64,000 nt of DNA from Novosphingobium sp. 28-62-57 (GTDB lineage Bacteria; Pseudomonadota; Alphaproteobacteria; Sphingomonadales; Sphingomonadaceae), in assembly GCA_002256985.1 (NCBI GenBank), contig NCGO01000018.1, positions 40,462-104,461 on the forward strand. Reading direction: 5' to 3'. Every line of letters begins with the position of its first letter. Positions within the stretch are counted from its first letter, which is position 1. The notes under the pieces are model-generated. The model was not told where the DNA came from. It did not search any database and worked only from the letters and a program-made list of their open reading frames with translations. Made by a program: the position numbers and the translations under genes. Positions 36,476-45,470 of this stretch are shown here, piece after piece.

Positions 36476-37177
36476 GTGGCCAACCTGACCAAGAAGCAGA
36501 AGTCGCTGACCGAAAAGCTGGGCGACAACCAGAAGCTCTATTCCGTCAATGACGCGATCAAGCTGCTGAAGGACCTCAAGAGCGCCAAGTTCGACGAGAG
36601 CCTTGAAGTTTCGCTGAACCTCGGCGTCGATCCGCGCCATGCCGACCAGATGGTCCGTGGCATGGTGTCGCTGCCTTCGGGCACCGGCAAGGACGTGAAG
36701 GTTGCCGTGTTCGCTCGTGGCGACAAGGCCGAAGCCGCGCTTGCCGCTGGCGCTGACAAGGTTGGTGCCGAAGACCTGCTGGAAGACATGCAGGCCGGCA
36801 ACCTCGACTATGGCCGCGTGATCGCAACGCCCGACATGATGGGCATCGTCGGCCGTCTCGGCAAGGTGCTGGGTCCCAAGGGCCTGATGCCGAATCCGAA
36901 GCTGGGCACGGTTACCCCGAACGTCGCCGATGCAGTGAAGGCAGCCAAGAGCGGCCAGATCGAATTCCGCGTTGAAAAGGCGGGCATCATTCATGGCGGC
37001 ATCGGTAAGCTCTCGTTCTCGGACGATGCGCTGCGTGCCAACTTCGATGCGTTCGTCGATGCGATCGTCAAGGCCAAGCCTGCTGGTGCCAAGGGCAAGT
37101 ATGTCCGCAAGATCGGCCTGTCGTCTTCGATGGGCCCCGGCCTGAAGATCGACGTGTCCGAAGTGCACGGCGGCTGA
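36476..37177 (+). CDS. rplA: 50S ribosomal protein L1
   Basis: A 233-residue L1, containing the L1 signatures [48 protein letters not shown] and the C-terminal [15 protein letters not shown]1 forms the ribosomal stalk at the E site and represses its own operon in many bacteria. It starts with GTG four bases after the rplK stop. A strong terminator lies 85 bp downstream. Confidence 0.97.
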   Translation: MANLTKKQKSLTEKLGDNQKLYSVNDAIKLLKDLKSAKFDESLEVSLNLGVDPRHADQMVRGMVSLPSGTGKDVKVAVFARGDKAEAALAAGADKVGAEDLLEDMQAGNLDYGRVIATPDMMGIVGRLGKVLGPKGLMPNPKLGTVTPNVADAVKAAKSGQIEFRVEKAGIIHGGIGKLSFSDDALRANFDAFVDAIVKAKPAGAKGKYVRKIGLSSSMGPGLKIDVSEVHGG

Positions 37178-37188
37178 TATCCCAGTTC

Positions 37189-37242
37189 GTCCCCGCCCCT
37201 CGACAAGCTCGGGATAAACTGCCCGAAGGGCAGGCGGGGACC
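37189..37242. repeat. short intergenic inverted repeat
   Basis: CGTCCCCGCC and GGCGGGGACC bracket CTCGACAAGCTCGGGATAAA and CTGCCCGAAGGGCAG. The outer arms resemble those of the 81-bp family A but the core differs. Confidence 0.6.
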
Positions 37243-37261
37243 CCAGGCAGCATATCGCAAC

Positions 37262-37300
37262 AAAAAGAGCCGGGGAGGGAAGCCTCTCCGGCTCTTTTTC
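37262..37300 (+). terminator. rho-independent terminator after rplA
   Basis: AAAAAGAGCCGGGGAGG, loop GAAG, then CCTCTCCGGCTCTTTTT: a 12-bp G/C-rich stem with one G-U pair, followed by a T-run. The A-run on the left makes it work on both strands. Confidence 0.9.
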
Positions 37301-37329
37301 TGTCAGCACATCGCGGCTAGGAACGGGCG

Positions 37330-37506
37330 ATGCCTGAAGACACCGCGCCCCAAAATCCTGTGACCGCCGCCCGATTGCAGGTTGAGGCCGTGATCCCGCC
37401 CGAAAAGCGCGGGCCCGGTTGGGATCGGCATTGGCGCGAACTGGAAGCTTATGCCGATGCCGCAATGGAAGGCGCTGTCGGCGACTGGACCGTCAATCCG
37501 CGCTGA
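37330..37506 (+). CDS. hypothetical small protein
   Basis: A 58-residue reading frame from ATG 37330 to TGA 37506, MPEDTAPQNPVTAARLQVEA at the start and GDWTVNPR at the end, rich in Pro, Glu and Trp. GGAACGGG lies just before the ATG. It follows the rplA terminator and overlaps the 3' end of the convergent lipoprotein gene by 14 bp. No family recognised; the acidic start with the WDRHWRELEAYADAAMEG helix looks protein-like. Confidence 0.45.
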   Translation: MPEDTAPQNPVTAARLQVEAVIPPEKRGPGWDRHWRELEAYADAAMEGAVGDWTVNPR

Positions 37507-38017
37507 GATTGGCGCGAGTGTAGCATTCCACTACTAAACTGATCGCGCGGCCATCTGCCAGACGCAGCACGGCGCGGTGCGATAGCACGGTTCCGGCAGG
37601 GCACTCCGGCATCGCCCCGCGCTTTGTCGCCAACCGTTCGCGCCGGAAGCCAAGCGAGCTGACGACTCTGCCGAACGGGGTGTCGCTCGTCTCCAGCGTC
37701 CGGTTCATCTCGGGCGCAAGACGCGCAGGCACGTACCAATTGTGCGCCACGGACAGTACGGTGGTTCCGCACACAAGCCGGACATGGCGGTAGCGGACTA
37801 AGTCTTCGCTGCTCACGCCAAGTGTTTCCCGGACTTGTGCTGAGGCGGGGGCAAGTTCCACCTTGTCCGCCAGTGCGCGGATTACCGGAGGGTCGGCGAT
37901 ACGCTGTGTCTGGCACCACTGCCCCAGCGCCGCCGTTGCGCTGTCATTGGCGGCCAATACTTGTTCGAAGCGTGACAGGCCGGGGCCAGCGCACCCGCCG
38001 AGCAGCGCTGCGATCAA
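37493..38017 (-). CDS. putative lipoprotein, possibly chorismate-lyase-like fold
   Basis: About 174 residues beginning MIAALLGGCAGPG, a lipobox-like LLGGC very close to the start. The only start here is TTG at 38017; a CTG further upstream within the preceding gene could lengthen the signal. The body has RYRHVRLVCGTTVLSVAHNWYVPARL and LSHRAVLRLADGRAISLVVECY, which recalls chorismate pyruvate-lyase/UTRA-type folds, but this is a weak resemblance. It follows the cyclophilin gene by seven bases and is in its operon. Confidence 0.6.
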   Translation of the reverse strand: MIAALLGGCAGPGLSRFEQVLAANDSATAALGQWCQTQRIADPPVIRALADKVELAPASAQVRETLGVSSEDLVRYRHVRLVCGTTVLSVAHNWYVPARLAPEMNRTLETSDTPFGRVVSSLGFRRERLATKRGAMPECPAGTVLSHRAVLRLADGRAISLVVECYTRANLSAD

Positions 38018-38024
38018 AACGGCT

Positions 38025-38723
38025 TCAGGGCGCAGGCGCAGGGGCTGGTTCCGCCAAACGGCGCGCGGTGATGATCTTCACCGGCTTGGCCAGAATCTGC
38101 CCGCGCATGATCCCTTCGCCTTCGGTTTCGGAGATTGGCGCTGCGAAAATCGTGCGGACCACGTCCATGCCTTCGATCACCTGCCCGAATGCGGCATAGC
38201 CTGCCTTGGCCTCGGGATCGGCGGATTCGGGCTGGGCGTCGAGGCCCGGTTGATCCGATACCATGATCGAAAAGTCGCCCGTTGCCGTGCCGGGGGCATA
38301 GCGCGCCATCGAAAGCGTGCCCGCCTTGTGCAGGATGCCGGTCTGGTCGGTTGGCTCATGCGCGATGGGGGGCAGGTTCCGCTTGGGATCTCCGCGCGTG
38401 CCCGCTTGGATCAATCCATTGGGCTGCTCGCCCCACTTCAGGTGCATGGCGCGGTAGAACACGGTGCCATCAAAACGTTTGGTTTCGGCATAGCGGACGA
38501 AGTTGGTGGCGCTGGCCGGCGCGCGTTTGATGTCGAGTTCCACGACGATGCGCCCGGCCTCTGTCTCCAGCGCCACGCGGACCAGATCGGGCAGGGGAGC
38601 CTTCGACGGCGCGGGATAGGCAGGGGTGGGGGCGCGCGGCGCGGCGGCGCGCTTCCTGACCGGCGCTGCGGCGATCAGCGCGAAAGCGAGGGGAGCCAGC
38701 AGGGCAAGCCGCCGATCCAGCAT
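38025..38723 (-). CDS. exported peptidyl-prolyl cis-trans isomerase (cyclophilin)
   Basis: A 232-residue cyclophilin with a signal peptide (LALLAPLAFALIAAAP) and a Pro/Ala-rich linker. The domain shows VELDIKRAPASATNFVRY, FDGTVFYRAMH, IQAGTRGDP, GTLSMARY, DFSIMVSD and FGQVIEGMDVVR. It catalyses proline isomerisation in the periplasm. The arginine/phenylalanine pair usual in the active site (FHR) is FYR here. The start overlaps the stop of the CinA-like gene (TGATG). Confidence 0.9.
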   Translation of the reverse strand: MLDRRLALLAPLAFALIAAAPVRKRAAAPRAPTPAYPAPSKAPLPDLVRVALETEAGRIVVELDIKRAPASATNFVRYAETKRFDGTVFYRAMHLKWGEQPNGLIQAGTRGDPKRNLPPIAHEPTDQTGILHKAGTLSMARYAPGTATGDFSIMVSDQPGLDAQPESADPEAKAGYAAFGQVIEGMDVVRTIFAAPISETEGEGIMRGQILAKPVKIITARRLAEPAPAPAP

Positions 38724-39490
38724 CAGGTGGTGATCCCGCCAGCCACGGGCGTGCGGCCCAAAGCCGTGAGCCCTTCCTCAAGCGTTTCCACGCAAGCCGC
38801 AATCTGGCTTTCGCTGACCGAGCGAACGACGAAGTTTGCGCCGGTGCGTCCTTCGCGGAAAAAGGGGTAGCTGCCGATCTGCACGCCATCGAAGGCCTTT
38901 TCCGTCTCGCGCAGCAGGTCGGCAATCTCGCTTTCGGCGACCCAGCAGCCGAGCGTGGCCGACAGCAGGGGCAAGCCGCCTTCAAGCTGGCCGGTCAACC
39001 CATCAAGCATTTGCGCGGTGATGCCCGGCACGCCTGCCATCAGATAGACATTGCCCGCGCGGATGCCCGGTGCGCCTGATACCTTGTTGTCGATCAGATC
39101 GGCTCCCTCGGGCACGCGCGCCATGCGCAGGCGGGCGTCGTTCAGGCCGCCGCGCGTGGTGTAGTAGCTTTCAAGGATGGCCCGCGCCTTGGGGTGGATC
39201 ACCACCGGAACGCCCAGCGCGGCGGCCACGGCATCAACCGTGATGTCATCGTGCGTGGGGCCGATGCCGCCGGTGGTGAACAGGTAATCGTTGCGCACGC
39301 GCAGCGTATTCACCGCCTCGATGATCGCGTCCATGTCATCAGGCACCACGCGCACTTCGCGCAGGCGTATGCCCTGCACGCCGAGCCACGTGGCGATCTG
39401 GGCGATATTCTTGTCCTGCGTGCGGCCGGACAGGATTTCATCACCAACCACAACCAGTGCGGCGGTCCATATGCGGGATTCGTTGGTCAT
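38723..39490 (-). CDS. CinA-like molybdopterin-binding domain protein
   Basis: A 255-residue protein of the competence/damage-inducible CinA N-terminal (MoCF_biosynth) family: LVVVGDEILSGRTQDKN, LFTTGGIGPTHDDIT and MAGVPGITAQMLDGL. It lacks the C-terminal nicotinamide-nucleotide amidase domain, so this is the stand-alone form, often with ADP-ribose or FAD-related phosphatase activity. The ATG at 39490 is chosen; the frame is open to 39601 without further homology. It leads an operon with the cyclophilin and lipoprotein genes. Confidence 0.87.
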   Translation of the reverse strand: MTNESRIWTAALVVVGDEILSGRTQDKNIAQIATWLGVQGIRLREVRVVPDDMDAIIEAVNTLRVRNDYLFTTGGIGPTHDDITVDAVAAALGVPVVIHPKARAILESYYTTRGGLNDARLRMARVPEGADLIDNKVSGAPGIRAGNVYLMAGVPGITAQMLDGLTGQLEGGLPLLSATLGCWVAESEIADLLRETEKAFDGVQIGSYPFFREGRTGANFVVRSVSESQIAACVETLEEGLTALGRTPVAGGITT

Positions 39491-39530
39491 ATCCGGCTGG
39501 CTTACCGCATGGCACCCCGGTGCAAAAGCG

Positions 39531-41054
39531 CTATTGCGCTGCGGCCATATGCGCCTTGTGCACGGTTGTGCCGCGCGCCTGGCCAAATTGCAGCACGCCA
39601 TCCTCGATCGGATCAGACTTCATCCACGCCACATCGCGCACGTAATCCTGATTGAGCCGCCAGCGCATGTCGCTGGCGGATTTGGGCAGGAGATGGCGCG
39701 CGCGTTCGATATAGCCTGAGGACAGATCATAGATATTGTCCTCGTCCAACTGGTGGTCGGGCGCGAGCTTTGGCACGGCCAGATCGGCGCCTTTGGTCTT
39801 CATGGCATTGAGCACATCGCACACATAGCGAGCGTTGATATCCGCGCGGAGCGTCCACGATGCGTTGAGATAGCCGAACACGACCGCAAGGTTGGGCAGG
39901 TTCGAGAACATCACGCCCTTGTAGTAATAGCGCTCAGCAAAATCGATGGGCGCGCCATCAAGGCTGAGCGCGATCTTGCCCGCCATCACCATCTTCAGGC
40001 CCGTTGCGGTCACGATCACATCAGCGTCCAGATGCTGGCCCGATTTCAGCATGATCCCGGTGGCATCGAAACGGTCGATATGATCGGTCACCACGCTGGC
40101 CTTTCCGGCCTTGATCGCTTCGAACAGATCGGCATCGGGCACCAGACACAGGCGCTGGTCCCACGGATCGTAGGGCGGGGTGAAGGCCTTTTCATCATAC
40201 TTGTCACCCAGCGCGGCCTTGATCTTTTTGGTCAGGAAATCGCGGACCTTGTCGGGCCGGGCGCGGGCGCGTTTGAAGAAATAGTTCTGAACTTTGACGT
40301 TTTTCCAGCGCGTGATCCTGTAAGCCAGTTCCTCTGGCAGGAATTTGCGCAGCATGTTGGCAATGCCATCCTTGGCCGGGCGCATGGCATACCAGGTGGG
40401 TGTGCGCTGCAGCATGGTGACATGCGCGGCCTTGCGCGCCATTGATGGCACGATGGTCACCGCGGTGGCACCCGATCCGATCACGACCACGCGTTTGCCC
40501 GCATAATCAAGGTTTTCGGGCCAGAATTGCGGGTGGATGACCTGCCCCTTAAAATCCTCACGCCCTTCAAATTGCGCTTCGTGGGGCTTGTCGTAATCGT
40601 AATAGCCCGAACCCAGATAGAGCCAGCGCGCGGTGACGCGGCTGCGCTGGCCATCGCCGCTTTCCAGCGTCACCACCCATTGCGCCAAGCCGCTATCGAA
40701 ATCGGCGCTGACGACCTTGCTGTCAAAGCGGATGTGGCGGCGGATGTCGCGTTCGTCGGCGATACGGTTCAGGTAATCGAGAATCGCCGGGCCATCGGCG
40801 ATGGACTTTTCATGCTTCCACGGCTCAAACACGAAGCCCAGCGTGTGCATGTCCGAATCCGAACGCACGCCGGGATAGCGGAACAGGTCCCACGTGCCGC
40901 CAATCTGCCCGCGTCGCTCCACAATGGTATAGCTGCGGTCCGGGCACAGCATCTTCATGTGCGCGGCCATGCCGATGCCGGATATGCCCGCGCCGACGAT
41001 AAGCACGTCAACGTCGGGCTGAACTGCGGTGATGGTGGCCTGCTGTGCGCCCAC
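39531..41054 (-). CDS. flavin-containing (Baeyer-Villiger type) monooxygenase
   Basis: A 507-residue class B flavoprotein monooxygenase with FAD motif IVGAGISGIGMAA, GTWDLFRYPGVRSDSDM, the BVMO fingerprint FKGQVIHPQFWP and the NADPH motif VVIGSGATAVTI. It inserts oxygen next to ketones or hydroxylates alkyl substrates; the sequence is of the EthA/FMO-like group. The start is GTG at 41054 with GGAGAGAG before it. It is divergent from corA. The substrate is unknown. Confidence 0.9.
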   Translation of the reverse strand: MGAQQATITAVQPDVDVLIVGAGISGIGMAAHMKMLCPDRSYTIVERRGQIGGTWDLFRYPGVRSDSDMHTLGFVFEPWKHEKSIADGPAILDYLNRIADERDIRRHIRFDSKVVSADFDSGLAQWVVTLESGDGQRSRVTARWLYLGSGYYDYDKPHEAQFEGREDFKGQVIHPQFWPENLDYAGKRVVVIGSGATAVTIVPSMARKAAHVTMLQRTPTWYAMRPAKDGIANMLRKFLPEELAYRITRWKNVKVQNYFFKRARARPDKVRDFLTKKIKAALGDKYDEKAFTPPYDPWDQRLCLVPDADLFEAIKAGKASVVTDHIDRFDATGIMLKSGQHLDADVIVTATGLKMVMAGKIALSLDGAPIDFAERYYYKGVMFSNLPNLAVVFGYLNASWTLRADINARYVCDVLNAMKTKGADLAVPKLAPDHQLDEDNIYDLSSGYIERARHLLPKSASDMRWRLNQDYVRDVAWMKSDPIEDGVLQFGQARGTTVHKAHMAAAQ

Positions 41055-41141
41055 AATCTCTCTCCATGGTTTCTATTTACAGGGATGTTAACACACTCGC
41101 AGACGATTGCCAGTGCCGCGAAGGTTTGCCAGTTAAGGCCC

Positions 41142-42116
41142 ATGACCGTGATTGCCGCCCGCCGTTACAGCAACGGCATCGCCCACGAACAGGCAATTGA
41201 CCTTAACGGTGAGCCTGTTGTTGCCCTGCCGCCTCACAGCTTTGACTGGATTGGCCTGTGCGAACCGGATGCGGCAGAAATGGAGCTCGTCCGGCAGCAA
41301 TATGGCTTGCACCCGCTGGCTGTCGAAGATGCGCTGAACCCGCGCCAACTGCCCAAGGTCGAGGTCTATGGCAAAACACTGTTCGTGGTTGCACGAACGG
41401 CAGAACTCCAAGCCGGCGAGGACATTGGCTATGGCCAGACGGCGTTCTTTGTCGGCCCTGGTTTCCTGATCAGCGTCCGCTTTGGCAGCAGCCGGGCGCA
41501 TCTGGGTTTGCGCGCAGGCCTTGAAGGCAAGGGTGACCGTCTCGCCGAAGGGCCGGACTATGTGCTCCATGCCGTGCTGGATTTTATCGTCGACGGCTAT
41601 CTCCCCCTGCTCGAACGGCTGGAGGAAGTGGCGCAGGAGATGGAGGAGGCGGCCATAGATGTGTTTCCCGAACAGGCCGTCATCCGGCGCATTTTCCGGC
41701 TACGCCGCCAGTTGCGCCGATTCGAACGGGTCATCGGGCCGATGGAGGAAGTGTGTGAGCGGCTGGTCGTGGCCGATCTTCCCTGTATCGATGCGGGCGC
41801 GCGCATCTGGTTTCGCGATGTGCTCGATCACGTGCGCAGGGCGATGGCCCGGATGCGGGGATTGAAAGAAACTTTGGCGGCAATTGTCGAGACGGCGGGC
41901 CTGCTTGAACAGCATCGGCAGGGCGAGATGACCCGGCAGCTTGCGGCATGGGCGGCCATCCTTGCCGTGCCCACCGCGATTGCCGGGATCTATGGAATGA
42001 ACTTCGATTACCTGCCCGAACTGCACTGGCGCTATGGCTATTTCGCGGTGTGGGGCGTGATCATCACCATCTGCGGCGGGCTCTGGCTGCGTTTCCGCAA
42101 GATCGGCTGGCTTTAG
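41142..42116 (+). CDS. CorA family magnesium/divalent metal transporter
   Basis: A 324-residue CorA protein. The N-terminal cytoplasmic funnel carries FDWIGLCEPDAAEMELV and HPLAVEDALNPRQLPKVE, and a long helix leads to two C-terminal transmembrane segments with the signature GIYGMNFDYLPEL between them. It forms pentameric channels for Mg2+, Co2+ or Ni2+. The frame is open far upstream, but ATG 41142 is where family homology begins. The stop overlaps the convergent DUF1365 gene by four bases. Confidence 0.92.
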   Translation: MTVIAARRYSNGIAHEQAIDLNGEPVVALPPHSFDWIGLCEPDAAEMELVRQQYGLHPLAVEDALNPRQLPKVEVYGKTLFVVARTAELQAGEDIGYGQTAFFVGPGFLISVRFGSSRAHLGLRAGLEGKGDRLAEGPDYVLHAVLDFIVDGYLPLLERLEEVAQEMEEAAIDVFPEQAVIRRIFRLRRQLRRFERVIGPMEEVCERLVVADLPCIDAGARIWFRDVLDHVRRAMARMRGLKETLAAIVETAGLLEQHRQGEMTRQLAAWAAILAVPTAIAGIYGMNFDYLPELHWRYGYFAVWGVIITICGGLWLRFRKIGWL

Positions 42117-42883
42117 CGGCCTATCGTCACCGCTTCATTGGGCGGCGCTGGCTTGCGGAATAGGGGAACCCGCTTGCGCCACAGTTTCAGCGCTTCCCAG
42201 TGTATGCCTGCTGTAACCTTGAGCGTGGCCAAGGGGTAGGTCAGGGCGGTTTTCAGCAGGCTGCGGTCGGTCAGCGCGGTTTTGTGTGCGGTGTGGATCG
42301 CCGCCAGAATCGGGCCTTTGTCGTCCGAAACCGTAATGCCCAGTGCGAGCTTTTCTTCGGGCGGCAGCACGCGGAAGGCGTAGTCCATGGCCATCGGCAG
42401 AAATGGCGAGACGTGGAAGCTTTTGGGTGCAAACTGGTGCAGCGTGCGCGCGCCGGGGCGGGCCGGGATCACGTAGTTGTGCCGCTCACCAAAAGTATTG
42501 GACACTTCATAGATCACCGCGCGCAACGCGCCGTCTGTGCCGTGGCAGAACCAGGTGTTGAGCGGGTTGAACGCATAGCCCAGCAGGCGCGGCATGGTCA
42601 GTATTTGGATTGGTCCGCCATCGGGTTCGATCCCGGCGGCACGCAGCAGGTTCTCTGCATGGGCGCGCAAGGGTGTTCGGGGCGTCTGCCCGATGCTGCC
42701 GTGGTCGGCATCGTGGAATGAAAACAGGTTGAAGCGGTTGTGCGAGAACAGGCGCAGCCGCGCCGCCAGATCGTCGATCCGATCAATGTCGAGCAGCAGA
42801 TGGAACACGCGATAGCGCAGCCGGTGCCTTGCTGGGCGCAGCCGCCGATGCAAAACATCTCCGTGATAGAGCGCGTGCTCCAC
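42113..42883 (-). CDS. DUF1365 family protein
   Basis: A 256-residue DUF1365 protein: YHGDVLHRRLRPARHRLRYRVF at the N terminus, LGYAFNPLNTWFCH, YEVSNTFGERHNY and KSFHVSPF. It starts with GTG three bases after the stop of the FAD oxidoreductase gene. The family almost always occurs with this oxidoreductase and a cyclopropane-fatty-acid-synthase-like methyltransferase, so it probably works on lipid acyl chains. Its own reaction is not established. Confidence 0.9.
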   Translation of the reverse strand: MEHALYHGDVLHRRLRPARHRLRYRVFHLLLDIDRIDDLAARLRLFSHNRFNLFSFHDADHGSIGQTPRTPLRAHAENLLRAAGIEPDGGPIQILTMPRLLGYAFNPLNTWFCHGTDGALRAVIYEVSNTFGERHNYVIPARPGARTLHQFAPKSFHVSPFLPMAMDYAFRVLPPEEKLALGITVSDDKGPILAAIHTAHKTALTDRSLLKTALTYPLATLKVTAGIHWEALKLWRKRVPLFRKPAPPNEAVTIGR

Positions 42884-42886
42884 GGT

Positions 42887-44218
42887 TCAGGCAGGCTCCG
42901 TGATGCGTTGGCCGATTGGTCCGGCATTGCGGGTCACGTGAATGCGGCCCGATTCATCCTCGACCTGCCATGGCCGGCGCAGACCGCCCAGTTGCTCGGC
43001 CACGGCAAGGCCTGCCTGCAGCCCGTCTTCGTGGAAGCCCGCGCCAAACCATGCGCCGCAGAACCACGTGTTGCGCCTGCCCTGAAGGGCCCACAACCGG
43101 CTCTGAGCAGCACCTGCCTGGGCATCAAACACCGGGTGATGATAGATATCGCGCCGGTAAACCAGTTTCGGATCGGGTTCGACCAAGGGGTTCAGCGTGA
43201 CGAACAGATCGCGCTGCGTTGGCAGGTGCTGCAACCGGTTCATCCAGTAGGTGACCGACAACTGGTTCGCGCTCTCACTCCGTTGCGCGGCATAGTTCCA
43301 GGCCGACCACACTTTGCGCCGCTTTGGCATCAGGGCCGCATCGCTGTGCAGCACGGCTTCGTTGCGGCGATAGGGAAAAGCGCCAAGCAGGCGGGTTTCC
43401 AGCGCATCAGGATCGGCCAGCATGCCCAGCGCCTGATCGGCGTGGGCGGCAATGACGACATGGTCGAACCGCTCCCATCCGCGGCCAGCATCGAGTTCCA
43501 CCGCAGTGCCGGTGCGGCGGACCTGCCGCACGGGGGAGGACAGCCGCACCCGATCGGCAAACGGCGCACTGATTCGCTGCACATATTCGCGGCTGCCACC
43601 TTCGACCGTGCGCCATCTGGGGCGTTCGCGAAATTGCAGCAGGCCGTGGTTTTCAAAGAACCGGATAAAGGCGGCGGCCGGATGGTTGGGGATGTCGGCG
43701 ACCGGTGTGGACCAGATTGCGGCGGCCATGGGGTAGAGATGATCGTCGCGGAAGGCGGTGCCGCAGCCCAGCCCGTCCAGATAATCGCCCAGGCCCAACT
43801 GGCCCAGTTCGGGCAGATCGCGCGGGGCGGCTTTGTAAAAGCGGGCGACATCGCGCAGCATCGACCAGAAGCGGGGCGAGAGGAGGTTGCGCCGCTGCGC
43901 AAAGAGCCCGCGCAGATCGCCCGAATACTCAAGCTTTCCCTGATCGAGCGACACCGCAAAAGTCATCACGGTTTCGCGCGTTGGCACATCGAGGTGCCTG
44001 AACAGCGCGGTGAGATTGGGATAGGTTTTTTCATTGAAAACAATGAAGCCAGTGTCGACGGGCACGTTATCGGCCATCACGGTATTGCTGTGACCGCCCA
44101 GCCTGTCATCGGCCTCGAACACGGTCACCCGGTGCCCCTGCGATAGCAGCCACGCGGCGGACAGACCCGATATCCCGCTTCCTACCACAGCAATATCCAG
44201 CGCAAATCCGCCGTGCAT
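42887..44218 (-). CDS. FAD-dependent amine-oxidase-like oxidoreductase
   Basis: A 443-residue flavoprotein with IAVVGSGISGLSAAWLLSQGHRVTVFEADDRLGGHSNT at the N terminus and the partner motifs VDTGFIVFNEKTYPNL and CGAWFGAGFHEDGLQAGL at the end, typical of the NAD(P)-binding oxidoreductases paired with DUF1365. Members act on phospholipid acyl chains in some alphaproteobacteria (desaturation in furan fatty acid formation). The ATG at 44218 starts next to the Rossmann motif; the frame is open upstream to 44422 but would cross the divergent promoter region. Confidence 0.87.
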   Translation of the reverse strand: MHGGFALDIAVVGSGISGLSAAWLLSQGHRVTVFEADDRLGGHSNTVMADNVPVDTGFIVFNEKTYPNLTALFRHLDVPTRETVMTFAVSLDQGKLEYSGDLRGLFAQRRNLLSPRFWSMLRDVARFYKAAPRDLPELGQLGLGDYLDGLGCGTAFRDDHLYPMAAAIWSTPVADIPNHPAAAFIRFFENHGLLQFRERPRWRTVEGGSREYVQRISAPFADRVRLSSPVRQVRRTGTAVELDAGRGWERFDHVVIAAHADQALGMLADPDALETRLLGAFPYRRNEAVLHSDAALMPKRRKVWSAWNYAAQRSESANQLSVTYWMNRLQHLPTQRDLFVTLNPLVEPDPKLVYRRDIYHHPVFDAQAGAAQSRLWALQGRRNTWFCGAWFGAGFHEDGLQAGLAVAEQLGGLRRPWQVEDESGRIHVTRNAGPIGQRITEPA

Positions 44219-44342
44219 CAACCAGTGCCCCCCATTGGCCCGTCTAACAATTGATAGCGGCCTTACCCCGTCCCCGTCTATTGTTGAGCGTTCCCGTGCG
44301 GACAGATTGACAGAATTCATATCCTGATGACTAAGTCGCGGC

Positions 44343-45377
44343 GTGACCGTGATTGCCTCTGCTACCGCGCTGGTTGAGCGTCTGCCGCTGCCCGATGCCC
44401 TGACCCGTCTGGGTGTGGACATCCTATGCAGCCAGCGCCGCCGCCAGATTTATCGCAACCAGCCAGACGAGGCTGCATTTGCGGCATGGATGGCGCAGCG
44501 CCCGGTGGCTGAGCACACGGATGCCGCAAACCGCCAGCACTATGAATTGCCTCCCCGCTTTTTCGAGCTGAGCCTGGGCCCGAACGCGAAGTATTCGTGC
44601 TGCCTCTATCCCACGGGCACCGAAACGCTGGAGCAGGCAGAGCTTGCGGCGCTTGCCGAAACGGTGGCGCATGCGGCGCTGGCAGATGGTCAGGATATTC
44701 TGGAGCTTGGTTGCGGCTGGGGGTCGCTCAGCTTGTATATGGCGGCGCAGTTTCCGAATGCGCGGATCACTTCGGTTTCAAATTCGCGCCCGCAGGGGGA
44801 TCATATCCGCGCACAGGCTGCGGCGCGGGGTCTGACGAATCTGACGGTGTTGACCGCCGACATGAACGGGTTCCAGCCCGAAGGACAGTTCGACCGCGTG
44901 GTTTCGGTTGAAATGTTCGAACACATGGCCAATTGGCGCGAATTGCTGGGGCGCGTGCGGGGCTGGCTGCGGCCAGAAGGAAGGCTGTTCCTTCATGTGT
45001 TCAGCCATGAACGCTACCCTTACCGATTTGATCTGGACGACAAATCCAGCTGGATTGCGCAGTATTTCTTCACCGGCGGCGTAATACCCAGCCACGGCCT
45101 GATCCAGCAGTTTGGCGATCTGTTTACGCTGGAGCAGGAATGGCGCTGGGACGGCACCCATTACGAGCGGACCGCGCGTGACTGGCTGGCGCTGTTTGAT
45201 GCCCGCGCGGATGAGATCAGGCTGGTGCTCCAAGGCGTCTATGGCGCAGATACGCAGCTGTGGATGCGGCGCTGGCGTCTGTTTTATCTCGCGACAGCTG
45301 GCCTGTTTGGCAACAACCGCGGGCGCGATTGGGGCGTCAGTCACTGGTTGCTCAAACCTGCATCAAATCACGGTTAA
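44343..45377 (+). CDS. cyclopropane-fatty-acyl-phospholipid synthase-like methyltransferase
   Basis: A 344-residue SAM-dependent methyltransferase. Signatures are HYELPPRFFELSLGPNAKYSCCLY, the SAM loop ILELGCGWGSLSLYMA, VSVEMFEHMANW and YFFTGGVIPSHGL. The family methylates unsaturated phospholipid acyl chains to cyclopropane or methyl-branched forms. The start appears to be GTG at 44343. It is divergent from the FAD oxidoreductase/DUF1365 pair and completes the usual three-gene lipid-modification set. Confidence 0.9.
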   Translation: MTVIASATALVERLPLPDALTRLGVDILCSQRRRQIYRNQPDEAAFAAWMAQRPVAEHTDAANRQHYELPPRFFELSLGPNAKYSCCLYPTGTETLEQAELAALAETVAHAALADGQDILELGCGWGSLSLYMAAQFPNARITSVSNSRPQGDHIRAQAAARGLTNLTVLTADMNGFQPEGQFDRVVSVEMFEHMANWRELLGRVRGWLRPEGRLFLHVFSHERYPYRFDLDDKSSWIAQYFFTGGVIPSHGLIQQFGDLFTLEQEWRWDGTHYERTARDWLALFDARADEIRLVLQGVYGADTQLWMRRWRLFYLATAGLFGNNRGRDWGVSHWLLKPASNHG

Positions 45378-45470
45378 ACATGTTCGATAGGTGCTTATCC
45401 GGATAGCATGGGCTGCATTCGGTTTGTCCTGATACCCTAGGACAGGCCGCATGCCATTTGCGGATCTGCC

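Noticed and set aside
42740-44146. 468-residue plus-strand reading frame
   Set aside because: It lies opposite the FAD oxidoreductase gene, whose flavin motifs are unmistakable; the plus frame has no recognisable domain.
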